Shown: piece after piece, positions 7,847 to 14,056 of the stretch
Numbering within the stretch: the stretch's first letter is position 1
Layout: every line of letters begins with the position of its first letter
NCBI GenBank assembly: GCA_964599915.1
Contig: CAZRHR010000058.1
Span: 1 to 16,881, forward strand
Reading direction: 5' to 3'
Source of the DNA: CAZRHR01 sp964599915
Lineage (GTDB): Bacteria; Bacteroidota; Bacteroidia; CAIKAF01
DNA: 16,881 bases
Notes under the pieces: generated by a model
Seen by the model: only the letters and a program-made list of their open reading frames with translations
The model's database searches: none
Told to the model about the DNA's origin: nothing
Translations under genes and position numbers: made by a program

Positions 7847-9256
7847 GTTCTTGATATTCAATCAACCCAACAAGGTGTATTAACGCCAAGAATGACGACT
7901 ACCCAGCGGAACGCATTGCAAAACCCTGCGCAGGGCTTGTTAATTTATAATACCACCATCAAATGTTTTGAAGTTTTTGGTGGAACTTTTTGGAATAGTT
8001 TTGGTTGTGAGTGTGGGGCGCTTCCTGGTACCATTACGCCCTCTGTGGCCACGGTTTGTGCCGGAATTACAACTACTTTTTCTACTTCAGGTTCCAACGG
8101 GTCATTGCAATGGGAACAGTCTTCCGATAATTTAAACTGGACAGGTATTCCTGGTGCCACAGGCACAAGTTATACAGCAACCGCTCCATCTGGACAAGCC
8201 CAGCGCTATTTCAGGGTGGTAGCCACCAATCCCGGCTGCCCTGCACAAACTTCCAATCCTGTAACTTTAAATGCGCTGCAGCCTCCGGCGCAACCAGGTG
8301 CGATTACCGGTCCCACCAATGTTGCACCTTCTGCAACAGCACAAAACTACAGCATTACCCCTGTTTCAGGCGCTTCTACCTACACTTGGACTGTGCCTTC
8401 CGGAGCAACCATTGTGTCAGGACAAGGCACCACCACCTTGGTGGTTAACTTTGGTATTGGATCAGGAAACATCACGGTTACCGCCAACGATAGCTGTGGC
8501 AGCAGCAGTGCACAAACACTGGGCGTGCTGGTTGGCAGTCCTGTGAGTTGTTTGGCCATTAAACAAGCAAACCCATCTGCCGCTTCTGGAACATACACCA
8601 TCGATCCCGATGGAAATGGTCCGAATGCACCCGTTTCTGTTCATTGTGACATGACCACCCACGGAGGTGGATGGACCGAAGCGGTTACTTTTCAAAATAC
8701 CACAGGTGAAGATTTGAATTGTAACACGGCCAGCGGTTGGTTCGATCGAGCCATTGACTGGACCATGGCCAGCTGGTCGGGCAGTGAAGTGATGGTGCAG
8801 GTGATTGACGCCTCAAATAACATTCTTTACTCAGGTTTTGGTACAAGAACCAATAGTTGGACTTATAACAACCTTACCTCTAATCAGGCAATAGGGGACC
8901 AGTATAATCATGCGATTTCTTCCGGCCAACACCCCAATGGAATTACCTTAAACGATGGACGAAGACTTACCATTGCAGGAAAGGCCAGCTCGAATAATGG
9001 GTGGGGCGGAAGCTGGGGAAATGGGTATGTATTAAATGTGCAAAATCAGCCTACGGGATACGCTTCAAATATAGTGGTGGCTGCCATGTCTTTCAGAAAT
9101 ACAGCGCCATCTGTTTGCGGAAACCGAAGCTTCGTGGGGATGACTTCCTCTCACGAGCTTATGTATTCTTCTACGGGTGCGATTTCAACCAATGGAGATG
9201 CCGCCTTACAAAGTGGTCAGGCCCTCATTGGGCGCTTTAGATTTTATGTGAGGTAA
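7847..9256 (+). CDS. Secreted Ig/PKD-like protein with C-terminal fibrinogen-like domain (N-terminus in gap)
   Basis: About 469 residues are visible. The first, LDIQSTQQGVLTPRMTTTQR, is the motif found near the N-terminus of many secreted Bacteroidota surface proteins, normally preceded by a signal peptide and 'GIGT..P.ASA'. Only some 30 residues are therefore likely to be missing in the gap. Next come an Ig-like region (about 8028-8280, with 'LQWEQSSDNLNWTGIPGAT') and a PKD-like region (about 8281-8535, 'YTWTVPSGATIVSGQGT'). From C(8549) there is a fibrinogen-like N-subdomain: 'CLAIKQANPSAASGTYTIDP', then 'VSVHCDMTTHGGGWT'. The last 190 or so residues are Gly/Asn/Ser/Trp-rich and end in 'GRFRFYVR'. 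I see no type IX secretion C-terminal domain. Eukaryotic fibrinogen-like domains bind sugars or acetyl groups; a surface adhesin or carbohydrate-binding role is inferred. Confidence 0.82.
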   Translation, partial: VLDIQSTQQGVLTPRMTTTQRNALQNPAQGLLIYNTTIKCFEVFGGTFWNSFGCECGALPGTITPSVATVCAGITTTFSTSGSNGSLQWEQSSDNLNWTGIPGATGTSYTATAPSGQAQRYFRVVATNPGCPAQTSNPVTLNALQPPAQPGAITGPTNVAPSATAQNYSITPVSGASTYTWTVPSGATIVSGQGTTTLVVNFGIGSGNITVTANDSCGSSSAQTLGVLVGSPVSCLAIKQANPSAASGTYTIDPDGNGPNAPVSVHCDMTTHGGGWTEAVTFQNTTGEDLNCNTASGWFDRAIDWTMASWSGSEVMVQVIDASNNILYSGFGTRTNSWTYNNLTSNQAIGDQYNHAISSGQHPNGITLNDGRRLTIAGKASSNNGWGGSWGNGYVLNVQNQPTGYASNIVVAAMSFRNTAPSVCGNRSFVGMTSSHELMYSSTGAISTNGDAALQSGQALIGRFRFYVR

Positions 9257-9280
9257 GCTGACCTCCCCCTTTACTTTTTT
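9250..9280 (+). terminator. Weak hairpin plus T-rich stretch at the end of the fibrinogen-like gene
   Basis: GAGGT (9250-9254) and ACCTC (9261-9265) form a 5-bp stem with a 6-nt loop that overlaps the stop codon. A pyrimidine-rich stretch ending in a T run at 9275-9280 follows. The stem is short and about 10 bases from the T run, so this is a poor intrinsic terminator at best. Confidence 0.25.
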
Positions 9281-9285
9281 GCCTT

Positions 9286-9344
9286 CACACGTTCTATCCG
9301 TTTTAACCCAAAGGGAAAATATCCTTTGGCACTTATCTCGTGTG
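9286..9344. other. Nested inverted repeats in the intergenic region before dapA
   Basis: CCAAAGG (9308-9314) pairs perfectly with CCTTTGG (9323-9329) across an 8-nt A/T-rich loop. Outside it, CACACG (9286-9291) pairs perfectly with CGTGTG (9339-9344). Together they make a two-tier hairpin between the fibrinogen-like gene and the dapA promoter. No T run follows, so it is not an ordinary terminator. A 3' mRNA structure or a protein-binding site is possible. Confidence 0.35.
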
Positions 9345-9394
9345 ATAAAAGTGCTGAATGAAAGTTTTATCGCTTTTACCCAATTTAATTTTAT

Positions 9395-9402
9395 TACTTT
9401 TG
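9395..9402 (+). promoter_or_regulatory. Bacteroidota -7 element of the dapA promoter
   Basis: TACTTTTG is a perfect TAnnTTTG match ending 17 bases before the dapA start codon, so the leader would be only about 10-12 nt. No clear TTG -33 box lies about 19 bases upstream; only a TTTT run is there. AAAGGA at 9412-9417 lies too close to the start codon to act as a well-spaced Shine-Dalgarno. Confidence 0.6.
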
Positions 9403-9419
9403 ATTCAAATTAAAGGATT

Positions 9420-10310
9420 TTGAAGGCACTTAAAGGAACGGGAATCGCCATTGTTACCCCTTTTAAAGATAATCGTGAAGTTGATTTTGAAGCCCTTACC
9501 CAACTCACCCATTATTGGATTTCAGGTGGGGTTGATTATTTGGTGGTTTTAGGAACTACTGGAGAATCAGTAACTTTAAATGCAGAGGAGAAAATGGCTG
9601 TTTTGCAAACTGTCATTCGTGCCAACGCAGGGCGCGTCCCTTTAGTGTATGGATTAGGTGGGAATTATACGGAGGAGATTATTCGCCAAATGAAAGCATT
9701 TAACCAACCGGATGTAGTGGCGTTCTTGTCTGTAACTCCCTACTATAACAAGCCCGGTCAGGAAGGTTTGAAAGCCCATTATGGCGCTTTGGCTGAGGCC
9801 TCTCCACTTCCGATTTTACTTTATAACGTTCCAGGGAGAACTGGCATTCACATGACCCCTGAAACCACCCTTTGGCTTGCTGAAAAATATGCTAACATTG
9901 TAGGTGTAAAAGAAGCTTGCGGCCAAATGGAGCCCATCATGGAAATTTTGCGGTTGCGCCGTCCTGATTTTCTTGTGATTAGTGGCGATGATGGATTGAC
10001 TTTACCCTTAATGTCCGTAGGAGCAGATGGAGTGATCTCCGTAATTGCCAATGCGTATCCCGGTCTTACAAGCCAAATGGTAAAAGCGGCGATGTCTGGA
10101 AACTGGGATCTAGCCAAGTCCTTGCATTTTGCCCAATTACCTATGATTAAAGGACTTTTTGCCGAAAATTCACCCGGTGGCATAAAAGCAGTGATGGCTC
10201 ATCTGGGTTTATGTAACGCAGCTGTTCGTTTACCTTTAGTGCCTGTATCTTCTTCATTACAAGCTTCTCTTGCTCAAGAAGCGAATCGCTTAAGGGCTCA
10301 TTATGCGTAA
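9420..10310 (+). CDS. dapA: 4-hydroxy-tetrahydrodipicolinate synthase (DapA), TTG start
   Basis: DapA condenses pyruvate with L-aspartate-4-semialdehyde, the committed step of the diaminopimelate/lysine pathway for peptidoglycan and protein. The 296-residue TIM barrel has the normal length. Family residues are visible: the 'GTTGES' motif with T46/T47, Y109 in 'TPYYNKP', Y135 and R140 in 'YNVPGRT', and the Schiff-base lysine K164 in 'GVKEA'. 'ISGDD' (188-192) and 'GADGVISVIANAYP' (201-214) also match. The start is unusual. An in-frame TAA at 9411-9413 leaves only ATT (9417) or TTG (9420) before the conserved KALKGTGIAIVTPF, so TTG is the likely start. A TAnnTTTG promoter lies just upstream. 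The stop overlaps the following WD40 gene by 8 nt (ATGCGTAA), so the two are co-translated. Confidence 0.96.
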   Translation: MKALKGTGIAIVTPFKDNREVDFEALTQLTHYWISGGVDYLVVLGTTGESVTLNAEEKMAVLQTVIRANAGRVPLVYGLGGNYTEEIIRQMKAFNQPDVVAFLSVTPYYNKPGQEGLKAHYGALAEASPLPILLYNVPGRTGIHMTPETTLWLAEKYANIVGVKEACGQMEPIMEILRLRRPDFLVISGDDGLTLPLMSVGADGVISVIANAYPGLTSQMVKAAMSGNWDLAKSLHFAQLPMIKGLFAENSPGGIKAVMAHLGLCNAAVRLPLVPVSSSLQASLAQEANRLRAHYA

Positions 10311-11031
10311 ATATCTCTTTATTCTTTTGTTTCTTTTGCTTGGGCTGAAAGGCTGGACACAAAGTCCGGTACGCACGGTTCAGTCCCTCAATGGTCCGGT
10401 GGAAAGGATGTGTTTTACGCCTGAAGGAAAGCGTTTGGTTACCGTCCATGAATATGAAGCCATGGTGGTATGGAATGCACATAATGGCTATAAAATTGAA
10501 GAATATTTGGGGTTTGCAAATCCCCTCACGGCTGTAGCCTGTTCTCGAGATGGCCGTTTTATTGCCGCTGCCGGTGGTGACTCACTTATTCGGACCTTCG
10601 ATGGACGTTATTTAAACGTCCTTAAAGATTTGAAAGGACATAAGCACTGGATTTATAACCTGATTTTTACGCCCGATTCTAAGTTTTTGATTTCGGCGTC
10701 AACAGACAAAACCATACGGGTCTGGAATCCTGAAAATGGTGCTATAGCCCAGGTTTTAGAAGGACATAAGCAATGGATTTGGGTCTTGGAATTAGACCCA
10801 ACCGGGCAGTTTTTGTTTTCCGGCGCGGCAGAAGAGGAGTTTTTTATGTGGGATTTGGAAAAAGGGCANNNNNNNNNNNNNNNNNNNNNNNNNNNNNNNN
10901 NNNNNNNNNNNNNNNNNNNNNNNNNNNNNNNNNNNNNNNNNNNNNNNNNNNNNNNNNNNNNNNNNNNNAATTACGTGAAATGGTGGGATTTCGAAATGCT
11001 CATTAAAGGTGGCGTAGGTTTCGACGGATAG
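10303..11031 (+). CDS. Exported WD40-repeat protein (interrupted by a gap)
   Basis: The protein begins with a clear signal peptide (MRKYLFILLFLLLGLKGWTQ), so it should be exported to the periplasm or beyond. Four WD40 blades are visible before the gap, at about residues 25-62, 66-100, 107-146 and 149-186. They include GH...WD-type landmarks such as 'LKGHKHWIYNLIFTPDSKFL', 'STDKTIRVWNPENG', 'LEGHKQWIWVLELDPTGQF' and 'FMWDLEKG'. After the gap 'YVKWWDFEMLIKGG' is the end of another blade, followed by the stop at 11029-11031, so the frame there is right. If the gap is near its nominal size the propeller has six or fewer blades. WD40 propellers are protein-interaction scaffolds and no enzyme motif is seen. 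The start lies inside the dapA stop region (8-nt overlap). Any functional link to lysine synthesis is unproven. Confidence 0.85.
   Translation: MRKYLFILLFLLLGLKGWTQSPVRTVQSLNGPVERMCFTPEGKRLVTVHEYEAMVVWNAHNGYKIEEYLGFANPLTAVACSRDGRFIAAAGGDSLIRTFDGRYLNVLKDLKGHKHWIYNLIFTPDSKFLISASTDKTIRVWNPENGAIAQVLEGHKQWIWVLELDPTGQFLFSGAAEEEFFMWDLEKGXXXXXXXXXXXXXXXXXXXXXXXXXXXXXXXXXXNYVKWWDFEMLIKGGVGFDG
10869..10968. other. Assembly gap (100 N) inside the WD40 gene
   Basis: There are exactly 100 N, a placeholder of unknown length. The number of WD40 blades cannot be counted until it is closed, and repeats are a common cause of such breaks. Confidence 0.97.
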
Positions 11032-11056
11032 TTCTGGTTTTCCCGACGAACTCCTT

Positions 11057-11064
11057 TAACTTTG
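11057..11064 (+). promoter_or_regulatory. Bacteroidota -7 element directly before the nitroreductase start (leaderless)
   Basis: TAACTTTG is a perfect TAnnTTTG match ending only 4 bases before the ATG at 11069. Transcription would begin at or within a few bases of the start codon, giving a leaderless mRNA. The -33 region has only a weak TTCTGG at about 11032-11037. Confidence 0.55.
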
Positions 11065-11068
11065 TGGC

Positions 11069-11659
11069 ATGCGTCACAATTTATCCGATATTTTACAATT
11101 GATTCGAGACCGCAGGTCGGTGACTCCCGATGCTTTTAAAAAACGCGCGGTTCAGCGAGACCAACTCAATGCCATGCTTGAAGCCGCCAATTGGGCCCCC
11201 ACCCATGGCCTCACTGAACCTTGGCGTTTTAAAGTGTATGGCGGGACTTCCTTGCGCCAACTCATGGAAAAATTAGCTGCCATCTACAAAGCAGAAACAC
11301 CCGCAACCTCATTTAACCCCCTCAAATACCAAAAGTTTTTCGACCGTGCCGATAAGGTATCCACGGTAATCACCGTCCATTTGAAACGTCATCCGGAGAA
11401 AAAAGTATCTGAGGAAGACGAAGTCATGGCGGTGGCTTGTGCGGTTCAAAACATGGCTTTGGTGGCTGCGGCCTACGGAATGGCCTTGTTTTGGAGTACC
11501 CCAAAGATGATGCACCATGAAGATTTTCAAGCATTTTTGGGTATTGAAGCCCCTGATCGCTGTCTTGGTATTTTGTACATCGGATATCCCGACCTACCTG
11601 AATGGCCCAAAGGACGTCGAAACATTTGGATGAATAAAGTGGAGTGGCTCATGGATTAA
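11069..11659 (+). CDS. Nitroreductase-family FMN oxidoreductase
   Basis: This 196-residue protein belongs to the compact single-domain branch of the nitroreductase family, which uses FMN and NAD(P)H and forms homodimers with FMN at the interface. It shows the N-terminal 'IRDRRSV' (12-18), where the arginines contact the FMN phosphate. 'EAANWAPTHGLTEPWRFKVY' (38-57) follows, then 'AVQNMALVAAAYGMALFW' (125-142) and the C-terminal 'LGILYIGYPD' (166-175). Substrates in this family range from nitroaromatics to quinones, flavins and enones, and the natural one here is unknown. The gene probably has its own promoter 5 bases upstream. It converges with the OppC-like permease, leaving only 26 bp between the stop codons and no obvious terminator hairpin. 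Confidence 0.92.
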   Translation: MRHNLSDILQLIRDRRSVTPDAFKKRAVQRDQLNAMLEAANWAPTHGLTEPWRFKVYGGTSLRQLMEKLAAIYKAETPATSFNPLKYQKFFDRADKVSTVITVHLKRHPEKKVSEEDEVMAVACAVQNMALVAAAYGMALFWSTPKMMHHEDFQAFLGIEAPDRCLGILYIGYPDLPEWPKGRRNIWMNKVEWLMD

Positions 11660-11685
11660 CCTCACCTTGATTCTTTTACAAGAGA

Positions 11686-12774
11686 TTAATGTAAGGCTTC
11701 CACCTTTTTCCCTTTGTACATGGTCCAAAGGGTTAATATTAAGAAAAGGCTAGGAAATACAAAAAGCCACCACGCATTTGGATTTCTTTTGGCCTGAGTC
11801 AAAAGGCTTCCCCAGCCATAATGTGCATCGGCAAGAGGGATTTGTAGAAAACCTAAGGTAGCTTCTAGGAGAATAAAGCTGCCAACCGCGGCGGCAATAC
11901 TTGGTCGCAGGATCGGCCAAAGATGTCGCCATAGATATTGGTGCCACTGCCTTATACGAGGAATTCCGAGTGCGTCTAAAGCATTTTTTTCTCCGCTAGT
12001 TTGCCAAGTTTGTGTGATACTTCGAACCACCCGATAGGTTCCTGCCCAACTTAATCCTCCAATGAGCAGGGCAAGCGATAGGATACCAGGCGAAAACCAC
12101 GAGGAAAAAACCAATAGAAAAATTAACCTCGGAAATGCAGTGAGTAACGCTGCCAAAGGTGTAAACCATTGATCTGGTTGCACATTGAATCTCTTTGCTT
12201 TAGGGATAATTTGCCCCAATGCGCCTCCAAGGATGGGCCCTATCCACCATAAATAGGCCGGCGCCCAATCTTCTAATGTACAGGTCATGATTATTCCAAG
12301 GGTCATGGAAGGGAGGACCGTCCATTTTATGTTTACTCCGCTTAGGCTACTTCCTGCCCAAGCCCCAAGAATTACGCCTATGGTAATGGCGACTGCCAAT
12401 GCAATGCCGCAAAAAAGGAGCGTTTGTCGTGTTCCATAAACTAGCCGCACAAAGACATCACGTCCACTTTGATCTGTGCCAAATGGATGATGTTCACTGG
12501 GTGGCTCGTAGGGTAGGGTACCGGCTGTGCGTAAATCTGGGTCGTGAGGAAACAAAGGGTAGACACAACGCCATGATGATTCGTTCCAGTCCATTTCACT
12601 TGGAACCTGCCCGTGAATCGATTTTTTCGGGAAAAAGGCTGGAAAAAAGACCTCTTTATTGCCATAAGCCAAAAGTGGCAGTCGGCCGGAAATAACAGGT
12701 GCTGCTAAGGCCATGCACAAAAGCAGGGCAAGCCATATTGTGGTCCAAGATGGAATACAACCCCTTTTACCCAT
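11686..12774 (-). CDS. ABC transporter permease, OppC/DppC type (peptide/nickel family), with extra central segment
   Basis: This is an inner-membrane permease of a PepT-family importer. It shows the N-terminal TM helix (about 11-29), the 'HPFGTDQSGRDVFVRLVYGTR' hallmark (96-116), and an EAA-like cytoplasmic loop 'NALDALGIPRIRQWHQYLWR' (264-283) that would contact an ATPase. The C-terminal helices include 'ILLEATLGFLQIPLAD'. At 362 residues it is about 60 longer than a typical OppC. Most of the excess lies at about 143-205, between the usual second and third helices, and includes hydrophobic stretches that could be an added helix pair. I chose the ATG at 12774, which overlaps the upstream permease stop by 8 nt (ATGGGTAA); an in-frame ATG at 12795 would add 7 residues and a 29-nt overlap. 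It is the last gene of the operon, and no ATPase gene follows. Confidence 0.9.
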   Translation of the reverse strand: MGKRGCIPSWTTIWLALLLCMALAAPVISGRLPLLAYGNKEVFFPAFFPKKSIHGQVPSEMDWNESSWRCVYPLFPHDPDLRTAGTLPYEPPSEHHPFGTDQSGRDVFVRLVYGTRQTLLFCGIALAVAITIGVILGAWAGSSLSGVNIKWTVLPSMTLGIIMTCTLEDWAPAYLWWIGPILGGALGQIIPKAKRFNVQPDQWFTPLAALLTAFPRLIFLLVFSSWFSPGILSLALLIGGLSWAGTYRVVRSITQTWQTSGEKNALDALGIPRIRQWHQYLWRHLWPILRPSIAAAVGSFILLEATLGFLQIPLADAHYGWGSLLTQAKRNPNAWWLFVFPSLFLILTLWTMYKGKKVEALH

Positions 12775-14056
12775 GCTTTTCAATTCTTGGATCAAGCCAT
12801 TTTTGGAGCAAGTTGCTTCCTAAAAAAATGGTAAGGGTAAGAAGGCCAGATAAGGTGAGCATGGCGACCAGAACAGGTTGGTCTTTTGCAAATACGGCAT
12901 CTATGGTTAGTTTCCCAAGTCCAGGCCATGTAAACAAGGTTTCAATGACCACCGATCCTCCAATTAAGGCTGGTAAAGCTTGTGATATCATGGTAACCAT
13001 CAAGGGTAAAAGATGTGGAAGGGCATGGACAAAAAAGGCTTTATACAAACCAAGTCCTTTGGCCCGTGCAGTTTGAAAGAAGGGTTGGGCCAAAATATTT
13101 TTCACGGCTTGTGTCCAAGGCAAACTAAAGCTAACAACGAGCCCATAACTCAGAGAAATCAAAGGAAGTATCCAAAAAGACATTTTAAACCAAATTCCAG
13201 TCCACCCATTGTTAGGGTTAGTAAAACCGCCTGCAGGTTCCATCCCACCAGAGGGAAACCAAGGAAACACGTCTGGATTGGCAAAAATCCATAGCAAGGC
13301 GGTTCCTGCTAAAAAAGTGGGAACGGCCGAAAAAGCAAGCAAAACTAAAGGAAACCAGCCGCTTTCTTTTTTTTGAAACCCCATGGTAAATGCTATCCAT
13401 CCAGCGAACAAGGTGCTGAATATCAATGCTAATAATCCTAGGGCTATGCTATTCCACCAGCGATTGGAGAACTGTAATTCCACAGGTTGACCGGTGGTAT
13501 AGCTTGTGCCTAAATCTCCTCTTAAAATCCCCCTTGCCATTTGGCCATCGCCCCATAAAAAGTGGAAAAAGCGATTTTGTGGATGAAATTTCAAAGAGGG
13601 AATGTACCAAGTCCAATCCCTTGTTTTCACATATTCAATGGGCCAATGTGCCGTTTTACACCAGTGGAAAAATGCAGCAGTATCTCCCTGTTCAACGGCA
13701 GAATTGAGCCAAACCAAGGTGTCTGTTCCCTTCCATTTTTCAGTTAAATGAAGCCAAGCATTATGTACATTGGTGTTTCCCGTTAGAGCAAACAACTTTT
13801 TGGTATCTGAATAAGGCCAACGGCTTAGTGCTAGCGGTTCTATGGATATAGGGTAAGCAGGCAAGTGAAGACCCAATTTAACCTTCCATCTCTGTCTTGC
13901 ATTTTCTTGCAGCGCTGTTTTCTGTCCACTTCTTGGGTCCAAATCGGACGATAATCGGTCCAAAGGATTCCCCGGAATGGCTTCAGTGAGTGCAAATCCT
14001 ATACAGAGTATGGCACATACGCCAATAAGCCAGATTTTCCAAGACTGTACATTCAT
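12767..14056 (-). CDS. ABC transporter permease, OppB/DppB type, with about 95-residue periplasmic insertion
   Basis: This is the first permease of the peptide/nickel-type importer. TM1 lies at about residues 6-26, followed by the family's 'IPGNPLDRL' (27-35) and 'RWKVKLGLHLPAYPI' (56-70). Usually 'GDLGTSY' follows within about 30 residues, but here it is at 180-186. Residues of about 71-165 are therefore an insertion, rich in Trp, Lys and Thr and predicted periplasmic. The rest is canonical: 'WNSIALGLLALIFSTLFAGW' and the EAA loop 'QTARAKGLGLYKAFFVHALP' followed by 'HLLPLMVTMISQALPALIGG'. It ends with 'TLFTWPGLGKLTIDA'. The start overlaps the binding-protein stop by 4 nt (ATGA, 14053-14056) and the stop overlaps the OppC-like start by 8 nt. 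At 429 residues it is well above the usual 305-330. Confidence 0.91.
   Translation of the reverse strand: MNVQSWKIWLIGVCAILCIGFALTEAIPGNPLDRLSSDLDPRSGQKTALQENARQRWKVKLGLHLPAYPISIEPLALSRWPYSDTKKLFALTGNTNVHNAWLHLTEKWKGTDTLVWLNSAVEQGDTAAFFHWCKTAHWPIEYVKTRDWTWYIPSLKFHPQNRFFHFLWGDGQMARGILRGDLGTSYTTGQPVELQFSNRWWNSIALGLLALIFSTLFAGWIAFTMGFQKKESGWFPLVLLAFSAVPTFLAGTALLWIFANPDVFPWFPSGGMEPAGGFTNPNNGWTGIWFKMSFWILPLISLSYGLVVSFSLPWTQAVKNILAQPFFQTARAKGLGLYKAFFVHALPHLLPLMVTMISQALPALIGGSVVIETLFTWPGLGKLTIDAVFAKDQPVLVAMLTLSGLLTLTIFLGSNLLQKWLDPRIEKHG

Noticed and set aside
11660..11685. Possible terminator between the convergent nitroreductase and OppC-like genes (CTTG...CAAG)
   Set aside because: The stem is only 4 bp and no T run follows in either direction.
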